64,000 nt of DNA from Chamaecyparis obtusa (GCA_027943335.1 BSBK01007856.1:1-64000); one strand, 5' to 3'; shown: positions 12,830 to 25,185, counted from the first letter of the stretch. Translations and numbers: made by a program. Notes: a model not told the origin generated them from the letters alone.

Positions 12830-13110
12830 TAACTTGCTGGCGTGGCGTTTCGATATTGAGCTGCGTGGCTTAATGTGGGCCGAGTTGGCTCGTGGGAGTA
12901 GCTGCCGAGCTGAGCTGGAGGAGTGGTGGCGGGGCTCGGGCTTTGATCTCGGCTCAAGCTCAGGCTAGCCGAGCAGGGAGGAGATCGGAGTGGAAGTCTT
13001 GGCGGCTTGTGTGGGGGTAGCAACCGAGCTGGCCCACGGCGCTAGAGCATCCCAACTCGAGGCTTCGACTCGCCGAGCTCAAAACAAGCCAAGTTGAAAA
13101 CGAGTCGGGG
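12830..13110. other. GC-rich block with repeated GCCGAGCT-like motifs
   Basis: This stretch of about 280 bp is far more GC-rich than the rest of the element or the window. It repeats short words such as 'gccgag', 'gagctgg' and 'ggctcg'. It has no counterpart in the other two copies of the family. Opposing frames stay open across it because of base composition; I do not call a protein. Confidence 0.7.
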
Positions 13111-13786
13111 GCTGTGGGATTTAATCCCTCAAGCACCCCACTAGATATGCAGGAGATTTTTTTATACCTCTGCGGTTGTAGCTTTAACAAATAGCTGATT
13201 CTGTTGGGCTTATGTGGAGCCGGTTGTGGTTTGCCGGAAGTTGTGAGTTGCGTGGTAGTTGCCGAAATCTTGCTGGATCTAATGTCTTCGATCGGAAGCT
13301 TGTTGGTTTTGTCGACGATGGCGGGTTGGGATGTGACTACCCGATCCGCTCGGAATATTGACCTATGTATATGTACGATCCTGTTGACTAACAAAGATTT
13401 GCAATCCCGTTCTGACAAAAACCAGGGGTGGGGACCTCGATTAAACCTCAATAATTTTGCCAAAAAATACAAAATTTGCCCAGATCAGAAAATAAATTCG
13501 AAAATTAAAAAATTATTTTTGAAAATCTGTACTGTGCTGCAGATCAGACTGTCCAAGTCCGATTTGCAAATTGTTTTTGCCTCAAATTTGACTTTTGCCC
13601 AAGGCAGGCAAATTTATATAGTCAATTTTTGGAAATGGCCACCCGAATGCAATGGCAAGGTCAGATCTTGCTCTAGACGCTCCCACAAGCTACTGCTCCT
13701 CTGGATCTGAATCGTGGCCCTCCAAAAGTTGAAGCAAAAATCTCTGTAATGGCTATGCAATGAAATCTTCTGTGGCTCTGATACCA

Positions 13787-14278
13787 CGTAAGAATTTGCC
13801 TAAGACAAATAATCAAATGCCAAGATTTAGAAGCTCAAGAGATAGCACAAATAAAAGAGACAAAATGATATGATCAAATGAATAACTCAATAATGATCAA
13901 ATGATAATGGATCATAGATAAATACAAAGTAGGAGTGCCTGAATATATAGGCAATGTGATAAGACTACATGATAAGGAGATGATAAGCTATCAACCACAC
14001 TAAGTGGAATCATATGTCCACCAAAGGTGGATCATCCTCCATTGTACATCAAAGTATGTGCAACAATGAGAGGATGATATTGTGATAAGATCAGTAAAGG
14101 TGGATCTCACACACAAAGAGGTATGAGATGACAACTATCATCATCTAAAGTGGAATTTCTCCTAACCATGTGCTAAAATGAAATGCAAACTCCTAGGTGT
14201 CTCAATTACAACTAATATGCAAATGCATTATCCTAAGTAAACTTAAGTGTAATTAGTAAATACTTAATTACACCAACA
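13787..14278 (-). repeat. 5' LTR of non-autonomous copy 1
   Basis: This 492-bp LTR belongs to the same family as those at 29516, 32388 and 40437. Its terminal dinucleotide next to the primer-binding site is mutated ('cgtaag' instead of 'tgtaag'). Confidence 0.92.
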
Positions 14279-15209
14279 ATGCTTTTAACTTTTTAATTTT
14301 TTAGTTCTTAGTTCTTCGTGGCATTTTCAGCTTCCAGGATTCATTGCTATCCCTATATTTTTTGTCTTAGCTGGTTGTACTTGAGAGTCCATAGGGTATC
14401 GTGACCGAGAGAGTGTTAACTAAATTTGGTGTTCAAAGGATTTATTTGGGTTGTTATAAGCTTTGAAGTGGTCTATTTGCATTAACAGGGTACTGCAACC
14501 TCTTAAATTTTGTTAAAATATAATTATTATTGACCATGGGGATCACTGTAAGCTGGGAAGACTCCATGCTTGACGATGGGCTGATTCTCCCCTGAAATAA
14601 ATACATATAGCCCCTCTAGAGTGTCTTCTTAAGATATGCGTGGGATACCGTTCCTGTAAGTTCCTTATTGTTTGGTGCATGGAGTTTTTCAAGTCTTGAG
14701 GATGAGTTATCCCCTTGAAAAACAATCCCAAGGATTAGGAATTGCTTTCCCCTGTTAACTTGATGTAACGTATATGGGCTATTGATTTGTACAACATTGA
14801 ATTTGCAATCCGTGGTAGTGGAGAATTATAACTACTACAGAGAAAAACATGACATTACTATTTGAATGTGAATTGTGTATAAACAATGACTGTTTGACCA
14901 TCATTAGTTGTGGAGCGACAGCCCACCTGTGGTTTTTTGCAAAATTCTAAATTAATCAAAATAAAAGCGCATTTTAACTCATTGCAAATTAAAACACATA
15001 TTTGATATATTCTTTCACAAGTATGCCTTACAAGTTAAAGGATGATCCAGTCGCTGATTGAGAGGGGTAGAAAACATTGCATTTTTTTTTCATATTTGTT
15101 TACCTTCAATGTAAATACTGTTTAGTGCCTGACGGATTACAAAGAGATGATTAATGGATTACTTATTGATGATTATCAGAATTCAGCTGAGAACTCAGTC
15201 GTTAAAGGA
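14279..15209. other. Region upstream of the E3 gene
   Basis: No independent gene is visible. A pyrimidine-poor acceptor candidate ('ctgtttag') lies at 15119-15126, and an upstream in-frame ATG at 15147 would add 21 residues to the E3 protein. The acceptor would suit a 5' UTR intron ending just before the coding start. Confidence 0.4.
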
Positions 15210-18200
15210 ATGGAAGACTGCTGTGCTGTTTGTGCAGAACCACTTGAGTGGTTGGCATATGGTCCATGTGGCCACAGTGAAGTATGCTCAACATGCACTG
15301 CAAGGTTGCGGTTTATTCTTAATGACAAATGTTGTTGTATTTGCAAACAAGAGTGCCCAACTGTTTTTGTAACTAAGGTGTGTATTAATTTCTATACTCT
15401 GTAGAATATTGCCTTTAACTTTTCTGAATGGATGTCAAAAATCTATGTATGGTAGCAGTAGTAATTGAATTTCTGGTAAATTTCATGATGAACCATGAGC
15501 TGTATGGCATGTGAACAGGCTTTAGGAGACTATACAAAGTCAATAAAGGATTTCATTGCCCTGCCAGCTGGTACAAGGGATGGGAAAGTTGGCGATTATT
15601 GGTTTCACTCAGACATTCAAGCTTGTTTTGATGACGAGCAACATTACAAAATGATCAAAGCGATGTGCAGGTTGAGCTGCAGTGTTTGTGAAAAAAACTG
15701 CATCTCTAAAGATTCGGGAAATGAGTTGCAGAAACGGGATAGAGAGTTCAAACACATAGATCAGCTAAAGGGGCACTTGTATCATGTTCATAAACTTAAA
15801 ATGTGCAACTTATGCCTGGAAAACCGAAAGGTGAACCAAGCTGATATCTTTGAGGCACATAAGCTGTTCACTAAAAAAAATGGATAATAAGAGAGCCTTC
15901 AGATTTCTGTCTGTTCCTTTATCCAGACTACATTGCAGTGTCTATTTTTTTTTCCCATGATTTATATATATATTTTGTGATAGTAGTAAAATGTTTACAT
16001 TAGTTTTTTTAATTTTTTAATCTGTAATTGGTCTCATTTGCTTTTCTATATGTTGAAGTTTTTATTTTTCTGGCGATTCTTGTAAATGGTGTCTATTCTT
16101 AGTCTAACACTGGTAGATCAGTATCAGCTATTTGTCAGTATAGTGTTATTACTTAATGTATATATTTTGTTATTATTGGGGGCTAGTTACCACACCTTGA
16201 AGGTATTTGCCTTCGGAGACTATGGGATTAATAGGACTTGTGTGCTTTTCTTTTTCATGATTTATGTTTAGTTTGCGATATCAGAAAAACATTTATATTA
16301 GTTTTATCTTTTTTTATCAAATCTGTAATTGGTTTCATTTGCTTTTCTATATGTTGAAGTTTATATTTTTCCGGTGATTCTTGTAAATGGTGTCTATTCT
16401 TATTTTAATACTGGTAGGTCAATGTCAGCTATTTGTCAGAATATTGTTATTATTTAATCATTTCACTGTATATTTTTTGTTATTATTAGGGGCTAGACCA
16501 CACCTTGAAGGTATTTGGAGACTATGAGACCAATAGGACTAGTGTGCTTTTTATTTTCTCAATTTATATATATTTTATGATAGCAACAAAAATTTATATT
16601 AGTTTTGTCTTTTTTTTTTCAATCTGTAATCGGTTTCATTTACTTTTCTATATGTCAAAGTTTTTTTTTTTTTGGTGTTTCTTGTAAATAGTGTCTATTC
16701 GTAGTTTAAAACTGGTTGATCAATGTCAGCGATTTGTCAGTATATTGTTATTATTTAATCATTTTAATGTATACTTTTTTGTTATTATTGAGGGTTAGTT
16801 AACACACCTTGAAGGTTTTTGGAGACTATGAGACCAATAGGACTTTCTGCTTTATTGTTATTATTTAATCATTTTAATGTATATTTTTTGTTATTATTGG
16901 GGGCTAGACCACACTGTGAAGGTATTTGGGGACTATGAGACCAATAGGACTTGTGTGCTTTTATTTTCTTGATTATATTTTATGATAGCAACAAATATTT
17001 ATATTAGTTTTATCTTTTTTCTTTTTCAATCTGTAATCGGTTTCATTTGCTTTTTTATATGTCAGTTTTTATTTTTCTGGTGATTCTTGTAAATAGTGTC
17101 TATTCCTATTTTAACACTGGTTGATCAATGTCAGCTATTTGTCAGTATATTGTTATTATTTAATCATTTTAATGTATACTTTTTTTTGTTATTATTGAGG
17201 GCTAGTTAACACACCTTGAAGGTATTTGGAGACTATGAGACCAATAGGACTATGTGCTTTTTTGGTTTCTACCTCTTGCTAAGGAATTCTCTGTAGTGAA
17301 ATAGTCTTAAAATTTACTAAATTGCCAGGCTGGTCCTCATGATTTTAAAACTGTCAAAGTTAATAAGATAGCTTTTGTTGCATTGTTATTGCTTTTTGTC
17401 ATGCTGATATGTACTAATTGCCACGTGGTATGCTACCTGTCCCAACATCAACTCAGGTCTTTGTTGGTGAACAGAAGCTTTATACCAGGGCACAGCTAGA
17501 TCGACATTTATCAAAAGGTGATTCAGAAGTGGATGGCAGTGAAATAGAAAGAGGAGGTTTTATGGGCCATCCGATTTGTGATTTTTGTCGGAAAAGATTC
17601 TATGGAGAGAATGAACTTTATATGCATATGCAAACAGAACATTATACTTGTCACTTATGCCAGAGGTGAGAATAAATAATTCTGCATAATGTGAGACATG
17701 ATCACTTCCTTTCGGGTTTGATTCTTTACAAGCTCTGATATGATTTATTATTCCAAGCTGCAGAAGCCACCCTGGCCACTACGATTATTATCGAAATTAC
17801 AATGATTTAGAGGTAAGGTTCTATCAGCATTAAAACTTGGAGAGATGTGTTCAATGCATTATCTAATTTGTTCTTTATTATTTTCCAAGTTTGGATCACT
17901 TGATGCCTTTGGTGTTGTTATTTTAGGCACACTTCAGCCAAGATCACTTCCTATGTGAAAATCCGGACTGCCTTGCAAAAAAATTTATTGTCTTTTCATC
18001 AGAATCTGAGTTGAAGGTTGGGCTTCCTTACAATTGTTTATAAGCACTTTTGAAATCAATTATAGAAACTGTTAGCATCAGTCCTGTTGTTGGTAAATAC
18101 ATGCTTTCATTTTCTTTTTGGATGCTCCACTAGGAATGATCTAAGCTCTATCTGTTATGCCATTGTAATTTCAGAGGCATAATGCAATTGAACACGCTGG

Positions 18201-20133
18201 AAATATGTCCCGCTCTCAACGCAATGCTGCACTTCAAGTATGTACCATTTCTTTTGTTACATGTCTTACCTATCTTATCAGTTTTCACTTTTCTTTTGTC
18301 AAATAATTTTCAGCAGAGATTGACACTATGGTTGAATGTTTTGCTGTACAGATTCCTGTTAGCTTTCAGTATAGGCGACCTGGAGATGAGCATGAGTCCC
18401 ATCGAGGCAGTAGAGGACGAGGACGTGGGCGTGGACATGGACATGAACACAACATGAATGATCACCTTTCTTCAACTCATATATCTAGCACCGAGATACA
18501 AAATGAACAGACTGCTATTCACAATTCTATGTTAACTGCTTCAACTGAGAATACAGTTGGCTCTATGAACCTTGACCCAATGCCTCCATTGCTTTCCTCT
18601 GAGGCAGTAACGAGCTCTTCTACGATTCCATTGGCAAATGCACCTCCCAGGTATCTTGCGGCAGTAAGTCAAAGAGCAGTTAATTCTCCTCTTGTGGAAT
18701 CTGCCTTCCCGCCCCTTCCAGGTGTAACAGAAAATACAGGGCAGACTTCTCCCAGGTTTCGTATGTCAGCAAATCGAAGAGCACTTAATTCCTCGCTTGA
18801 GGAAGCTGCCTTCCCTCCCCTAAATGGAGAGTCTGAAAATGTGGGGCAGACATCTAAAACCAGGGGAAAGAAATCTGCCAAGTCTATGGCTTCAGTTTTG
18901 CGTGGCACTGAAGGTAATGCCAGAGTTCTTAATGTATCAAGATCAAGACGGACTATGGATCCAGCAATGCCTTCCTCCTCACAATTTGTAAGCTCATTTG
19001 TCAATCAGACAACCGTCAATGGGACAAATGTCAATCTGATAAGTAGTCAGAATATGAACCATTTTGAGAGACCAGTCATGGCTCATACTAATGGAGCACA
19101 TCCAAGAGTGCCTACTATTGCAAATCATAGAGAGACGGTGCCAAAGTCAGATGAGTTTCCTCCTATTTTAGTGACACAGAATGCGCCGACTCTATCTGTA
19201 ACTGAAAACCAAAGCACTGTTACAGACAATATGTCTTTGCTAAGTGCAGAGAAGACACGTGCTGCAAATAGAGCACTGATTGAGAGTATTCAGTCAGGTT
19301 TGGGACATGACGAAAAACAATTTGATGCATTTAAAGATCTATCTGCTCAGTTTCGCAATGGTACTATCAGTGCTAAAAAGTATCATACACATATTTCACA
19401 GTTAGGCTTGTCACATCTTGTACTTGAGCTGGCAAGGTTATGTCCTGATAAAGATAAGCAAAGGGAACTTCTGGAGGCTCACAATGTTGCGATGAAAAAT
19501 TCGCAGAGTGCTGTAAGTCAAATTACAAGCCAAATTACGAGATTGAATACATCAAATAACAATAACAACCGTGGGAAGGGAAAGAATATTGATGCCAATT
19601 GTAGTGAAGAAGCAACATCCTGTTCGGCTCCAGATTCTACTCATTGTGTGGGAAACACGTCTGATCAATTAGAGGAACTATCCAAGGATGGGTACCGGAC
19701 TACAAAAGGAAAATCTAAGCAATGGGAAAACAATGCTTCCAATAAAGTGTCCGGAGCTAGTGGTTCTTGCTCTGATCAGCAAGCTGATCAGCGTCAAAGG
19801 CCACCTACTGTACCTGACAAACTGAATTCATCCTTTGGTGAAAAATGGGCGTGCAATGTATGCACTCTACTGAACAGTCAACATAGCATGCTTTGTGTTG
19901 TCTGTGGGTCAGAGAGGCCTGATGACAAAATTAGGGAACCAAATCGTGGAGGAAAAGAAAAACGAAAAAAAAAGACATCCAAGTCACAAAGAGTTAATTT
20001 AGCTGATTTTTCAATGAGTGAGAACAGTCAAAATTCATCTGGTAGTAGTGTGTGGGGAAATGGTGGCGGGCAAAGACTTGTATCTATGGTTCAAAAAAGT
20101 CCCGTTGGTTACTCTGACAATTCTAAAAGGTGA
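15210..20133 (+). CDS. ZNF598/HEL2-like: ZNF598/Hel2-like RING and C2H2 E3 ubiquitin ligase (7 coding exons)
   Basis: Coding exons are 15210-15377, 15519-15830, 17457-17665, 17764-17812, 17927-18016, 18175-18237 and 18352-20133. All junctions are GT-AG and in phase, giving about 890 residues. Order of domains: RING at residues 5-50 ('CAVCAEPLEW', CGH, CSTC, CCIC); a Hel2-type linker ('ALGDYTKSIKDF'); C2H2 fingers ('HLYHVHKLKMCNLC', 'CDFCRKRFYGENELYMHM', 'DHFLCENPDCL'); 'RHNAIEHAGNMSRSQRNAAL'; a disordered Ser/Asn-rich region with repeated FPPL motifs; and a RanBP2-type finger near residues 796-820 ('WACNVCTLLN'...CVVC). In yeast and animals this family ubiquitinates small-subunit proteins of collided ribosomes to start quality control; the same role here is inferred. 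The start at 15210 matches the family pattern of Met followed by a few residues and the RING; an in-frame ATG at 15147 is the alternative. No lesion is seen. Confidence 0.93.
15990..17265. repeat. Tandem array of ~300-bp units in intron 2 of the E3 gene
   Basis: Four near-complete units and one partial unit repeat in order. The word 'cttgtaaatggtgtctatt' and its variants recur at about 16076, 16377, 16678 and 17085. Other shared words are 'gggggctag', 'caccttgaaggtatttg', 'gagaccaataggact' and 'ctgtaatcggtttcattt'. The first three spacings are about 301 bp; the last is about 407 bp because a partial unit of about 106 bp is inserted. The array fills most of the 1626-bp intron (15831-17456). 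Confidence 0.88.
18660..18850 (+). other. Internal protein repeat in the E3 gene (FPPL motifs)
   Basis: Two consecutive stretches encode related segments: 'RAVNSPLVESAFPPLPG' with 'ENTGQTS', then 'RALNSSLEEAAFPPLNG' with 'ENVGQTS'. The spacing is about 39 residues. A third FPP motif ('KSDEFPPIL') follows about 130 residues later. Proline-containing short motifs in the animal relative bind GYF-domain partners; whether FPPL does so here is unknown. Confidence 0.7.
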
Positions 20134-20759
20134 TGTTTACAGGAAATCAGACGAGTTGCATTTGCTGAATAGTTACGGGGAGAACTTTTTTTGTGCAATT
20201 TAATATATAGATGTGACCATTGCAATTGTTCAATTGTAAAACAATTGCCATGTTAACTGATTTGGTCCTAAATTATGATTAAACACTCAAGGTAAAGTAA
20301 CAAGTGAGATGGAGCAAGTGAAAAAACAGCATACAACTGCATCATTTGGTTTGGCGGCATTAATAAGAACATTTTGGGATGCCATTATTCTGTCCTGTTT
20401 ATTAGTGGGAGATTGTGTTTAATAACGGTATGATTGCTATTTAAAGCCCAAGGAAATGGAAAAAACATGTTTTGGTCTTTCGCCCTGTAAGAGAATGAAT
20501 GCTTTTACACTGGCACAAGGTTGTTTGTTTCATAGCATTTTTTTTTGTAAGATTTCATTCAAACTTGTCAAAATGGACATACCATTTTTTGATACAAACC
20601 AGATGCATAAATTTGATAGTGAAATAGACCATTATCGTGGATTGTATTCTGAGTAATTGCTTTCAAGAATTATTAGTTCCTCCCAATAAGCAGATATACT
20701 AATGCCTATGTTACTGGGCCCTTCATATTTGACCTGGGTATACACATGGGTTCGGTACT
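20134..20759. other. 3' UTR and downstream flank of the E3 gene
   Basis: AT-rich sequence follows the TGA at 20131-20133. I see no strong AATAAA signal close to the stop; 'tttaatatatag' near 20200 and 'tgattaaac' near 20277 are weak options for the near-upstream element. No further gene is recognised. Confidence 0.4.
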
Positions 20760-20814
20760 TGTCCTGGGTACGGTGTGGGTTTGTCTCCGAGTATGCCCAG
20801 TGTGCTGCCCAGGT

Positions 20815-21275
20815 GCTCAGGCATTACCCTCACCTATGCAGCACCCTGGGCATAGCGAGCAGCAGCCGTGCAGTCTAAGAAGAGAAAAGCAACAGCAGCT
20901 ATTAATTGGTCCAGGAAAGGAGTATGACACCATCAATTACTAAATATACTATTGTTTTCTATGAATTCCAATATAAAGTTGATATTGTCTTGGCAGACTG
21001 GACATTTATAAATACCTTTAAATTTTTTTTAGGATAATTGTTTCCCATTATACATGTGTAGATAGTGCCCAGGCAGTTCCTGGGCATACCCAGCAGGAGC
21101 CCCATAGTCTAAGAAGAGAAGAACAACAACAGTTACAAAATTGTACTGTTAAAGGAGTATGACACCATCAATTACTAAATATGATATTGTTTTCTAACAA
21201 ATTCCAATATAAAGTTGATATTGTCTTGGCAGACCAGGAATTTATAACCGCCGTTTAAAATAATTTAGGGCTACT
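20815..21275. repeat. Local direct duplication (~20815-21025 and ~21065-21260)
   Basis: Both halves contain 'cctgggcata', 'agtctaagaagagaa', 'ggagtatgacaccatcaat', 'tactaaatat' and 'ccaatataaagttgatattg'. Identity is high towards the 3' part of each half. The function is unknown. Confidence 0.8.
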
Positions 21276-24200
21276 GTTCCCAATTGAACATGTATTCCAT
21301 CATTAATTGATCTTCACAAATGCATTATTCCATCAGTTATTCTCTCATTGATCAGCACTATTGTAGGAGGGGAAAAAGACAATATTTGAACCTGACTGTA
21401 AATCTGATATTATTCGTGAATCACCACCAGATCTTCAACATTAACCCTTTAAATCTGCATTGGCCCTTGTTTGGGTGACTCTTTGTGAATGTGGCTATCT
21501 GACAATGTTGACCAAAGAGCTCTGCTATATTGACTGAGTTGAGCAAAGATCTCTGCTATGTAGACAGCATTAATTTCTGTATCACTTCCATTGACTATTT
21601 TGACTGCTGATTATGCTGCATTGAGTTCAATGTTTTACTTTTCATGGAACTTTGATCAATATTGTCCAAAAAACTAATAAGCTATGCAGGCTTCTACATA
21701 CATACATATATTCCCATACCCAAGGGGGGAAAAATTGCTGTCCACTGTACATGGTTTTGGTACCCAAAACTGCACCCATACCCGAACCAGTAACCTAGAC
21801 TAATGCATTTGTTGGATGCAAATTTTTTGTGACTTTTTAATTCAATCAAAATGCAGAATTAAATAAATTGACCAAAGCAAAAACCTTATAATTTTTTATT
21901 TAATTATTTTAAAAAACTCAAATAAATCATCTATCTTTTTTGCTATTGATTGTTGCCATGAACAGGCAGTGCATAAGTGAAAATATGCTTTATTTTATTT
22001 TGCATTTAGAGGTGGAGATTCAACTCTTTAATGATTTAATGATTTTATCCCTTTTTCATTAGGGACACTGGCAGTAACAATTAAATTAATCCAGTCCCTT
22101 TTGTTACTGCCAGTGCCCCTCTATCTAATTTTCTTTTTTGTTTTTTCGTTGAGGGGTTAGGTAGTTAATTTAAGCTGCTAATTGTTCCTGACATTTCCAG
22201 TCCACTCACGTATTCACATTATTTAACCTATTTCTTCTGTGAAGAATGATTTCCCTCCTTCAATAGCTGTTGCTGCCAGCAAAATCAATGAAGAAATAAA
22301 TACCAGATGGGGGAAATGTTATCTGGGTCACTTATTCCTGCATTTTACATTCTTGGGGACCCTACTGTAGATTTTGGAAACACTATCTGGGTAATTCTGA
22401 TATAATGGACATGCCTCCCTATGGCAGAGAGTTTGATACCTATATGTGCCTACTGGTGGATATTCCGATTGCTGTTCTCTGCAGACTATTTGGAAATGCA
22501 AATTGATATTTGTCTTCTTGTTTCTTTTCTTTTGCTTTGAAGTTTGATATTCATGGCTGTGAAATTAGGTCCAGCATATCATGTAGAGGCAAAGTATTGA
22601 ATTGTTTTAAGTGTGTATCATATAACTCTGTTCATGTACCACTATTCGTTCTCACATATCTTGGATTGGGTGGACTGGTGGAGAATATGTTGTGGAGCAT
22701 TAATCTTGCATCAACATGAGCTGGGGTTTTGTATTCCAGTGGTGCTTACCTGGTCAGTGACTGTTCTTTCTTGATTTTTTGGCCTTGTAGCATTTACTCT
22801 TCATATTCTTTTACTTGACAGAGTGCATTTTAGGCCTCTGTTCTTTCTTCTACATAACGATGAGATTAGCTTCTTTCCTTCACCTTTTCTCGTTCTTCCA
22901 TAAACATCTTCATGGTATTTATTAACAGATATTGGAATATCTTTTACTTCATTTCTATAAGTATCATCATTCTGACAAACTCAAAGAGCTTTACAAAGTT
23001 TTAGATTGAAAAATATCAAATATGTTCTTCGTATTTCTTTGTATCTGAAGTCTACTATATGTATCTGGTCTTTTCAAAACATACGCTTTTCTTCATCTAC
23101 ATCAACAATTTTACCTCTTAATATTTGTAATTCAGAGTCTACGGAGCCTCCAACAAGTAGTTGTGCTCTGACAGCCTCAAACTTCCAATGTTAGTTAGAG
23201 TAACAAACATTATTGAGAGAGCACATACAATTTGAGCAACTAGCATACCATATGCCGCCAAAACCAACCTTGAGTCAGAAAGCCAGCAGTATGGCTACAG
23301 GGGTTCCAAGGAGATCAAATAATCCAAGATTGATTTAAATACCAATGGCAGGCTTGGCACTACCTCTCAATGCCACACACCCTGTTTTTCGAGGGTGATT
23401 ACTTAGCTCACAGATGGTCATAATAGGCACAACAGCTGCTGTCAAGTCCAGAAACACCCTTATCCTTTGTGAACACATTAGCCCATTTGCCCTTGAATAA
23501 GTGCATGTTGCGTGAATCAGGGCCTTTGGAAGTGCACATCAAAGGGTTACCAGGGTGGCAAGTTGTGTCCTCTAAGGCCTGCATGCACCTATTTCATTTT
23601 CCACTCTAGTGGATGCATAGGAGCTTGGTGCCATTCGAACAGTGTACAAGATGCTGGTAGTTTGGGTGAGTATTGAAGTTATGGCTGCTGCTAGTTGTGG
23701 ATCAGGCATATACTCTGCCAAGAGAGTCATTAACTCAAACCAGTCCCCACCATCATTCGAGACAGATGGCAACCCAACTGGGCAGAAGATTAGGTAAGGT
23801 AATCTGTTGAAAGAAATACGAATTTATGAGCTCACTTATCTATGTAAGCCAAATTATGAAGATTTAGTTCACTTCAAAAAGCCCCATATGCAGGCCGATA
23901 TTTGGCAGGTAGGAAATGATAAACAAAAGCTCAAAACAGAAATTGAAAGCATTTTGCAAATAAACAATCCATCCCGAGTTTCAATTTAAAGCTTTTTCTG
24001 TATAGCATACCCAACTCTAACAAAAAGGTCATAAAAATATAAGTTTCAAAGCTCACGCACCAAAAAAGAGAAGAAAAAACTTCAATTCTACTCAGGTGGC
24101 ATTTTGTCTAGAATTTTCTCTTGAATGTTTTCAACCTGTGAAGAAACCAATACCATCTATGGACAAGGCTAGCTTTCTCTATCATGATTCATTCAAAGGG

Positions 24201-24735
24201 CATGCAAAATTGAAGAACGATGTGGTTCACACTTTTGATGCTTTTGACTTGTGGACTCTTGGTCACGATTTACACTATTTCATTTATAAAAGTCAGGAAT
24301 AGATTACCATATCCAGCTTCTAAAACTACCATTTCAACTTTAACATATTCCACGCAAGTAATCTCAGTCTTTTACGTTTGCAGACTAGTGGCATTGGTTG
24401 CCAGAGCCTAGTCATGGTTACTGTTGGCACAAAGTGACGATCTTGGGCCCAATGATTAGATTTTATGCTTTTTGACGATCTTACAGATAGTAAAGGAAAT
24501 CAGATTTAAATTTTAAAAAATTTAATTGTTCGAATAGATTTCATTTGGACCTTTACTATTCTTTCATAACCATTTTACGATTATTTCATAAATGGTTATT
24601 AGCGTTTCCCAGTCAGCGAGATCTCACTCTACCGGCTTCGTCTTGCACAAACTGCTTTTAGAGCACGTGGCAGCGTCTGCAAATTGAACAAATTTAAAAA
24701 ATTAGCAGATAAATTAAAAGCTTATTAATTTTCTA
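21276..24735. other. Intergenic spacer, no gene recognised
   Basis: Stops are frequent in all frames and no family motif is visible. It contains the hairpin at 22061-22120 and simple AT-rich tracts. Short open stretches such as 22510-22719 and 23572-23772 show no coding support. Confidence 0.45.
22061..22120. other. Near-perfect 20-bp inverted repeat (hairpin)
   Basis: The left arm 'agggacactggcagtaacaa' (22061-22080) pairs with the right arm 'ttgttactgccagtgcccct' (22101-22120) with a single mismatch (or G-U wobble) and a 20-nt loop. Such a fold could come from a tiny MITE, a small-RNA precursor or chance local inversion. The arms are near miRNA length, but no expression evidence is available from sequence. 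Confidence 0.75.
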
Positions 24736-24884
24736 AGGCCCCGTTTGTTTGCAGAATTGGAATTTGAGTCAAAATCTGATTATCTCAAAATCAGGTTTTG
24801 AAATTCCGGTTTTGTGTATTCGGAAGATAGTTTGGACCGTTTGGTTGACCCGGAAGATGGCTGAGACAATCCATATTTTGCGTT

Positions 24885-24935
24885 TGGTTGTCATTTTCGA
24901 AATTGGAATTGGTTGTCATTTTCGAAATTGGGATG
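24885..24935. repeat. Short tandem duplication (~22 bp)
   Basis: The words 'ttggttgtcattttcgaaat' occur twice back to back near 24895 and 24917 (the second follows 'tggaa'). Confidence 0.7.
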
Positions 24936-25185
24936 ATCATAATTCATGCCAGAGCTTCAAAATGTTGGGGAGCAAGTTATAGAATATACACAAATAATAA
25001 AAAAAATACAGTTGGAGTTGTAAACAGGAACCTAATTCCTTCAAAATAGCTATTATTTTTTATCAGTGGCCCATCTTTACAGTTTGAATAGTGGACAAAT
25101 AGTGGACAAATCACGGTATTAGTTGATTTGCTGCAGTTGAAGGTAATTTTTTTTTAAAGACTGAAATTCAAATTCACTGTTTCCA

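Larger units (their letters stand above)
10829..14278 (-). mobile_element. Non-autonomous LTR retrotransposon, copy 1 (TSD ATGCT)
   Basis: A complete insertion on the minus strand. The LTRs are 10829-11228 (3' LTR) and 13787-14278 (5' LTR), and ATGCT flanks both sides (10824-10828 and 14279-14283). Next to the 5' LTR is 'tggctctgatacca' (13773-13786), the complement of the initiator-tRNA-Met type primer-binding site. Next to the 3' LTR is a C-run, a purine tract on the element strand. The 3' LTR lacks about 92 bp present in the 5' LTR. Internally the copy keeps only the 3' portion of the unusual reading frame found in full at 30822-31997; the gag-like start is deleted. It also holds a GC-rich block (12830-13110) absent from the other copies. 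It lies between the possible 5' UTR region and the E3 gene. Confidence 0.93.

Noticed and set aside
12960..13710. Opposing frames of about 170 codons on both strands
   Set aside because: They overlap a GC-rich block within an LTR element, lack any domain and are open by composition.
15831..15887. Extension of exon 2 to the stop at 15887 as the normal protein end
   Set aside because: The GT at 15831 and in-phase exons downstream restore the known domain order; the extension is best read as intron.
18669..19004. Minus-strand frame of 111 codons
   Set aside because: It is antisense to the last exon of the E3 gene, whose plus-strand frame has clear homology.
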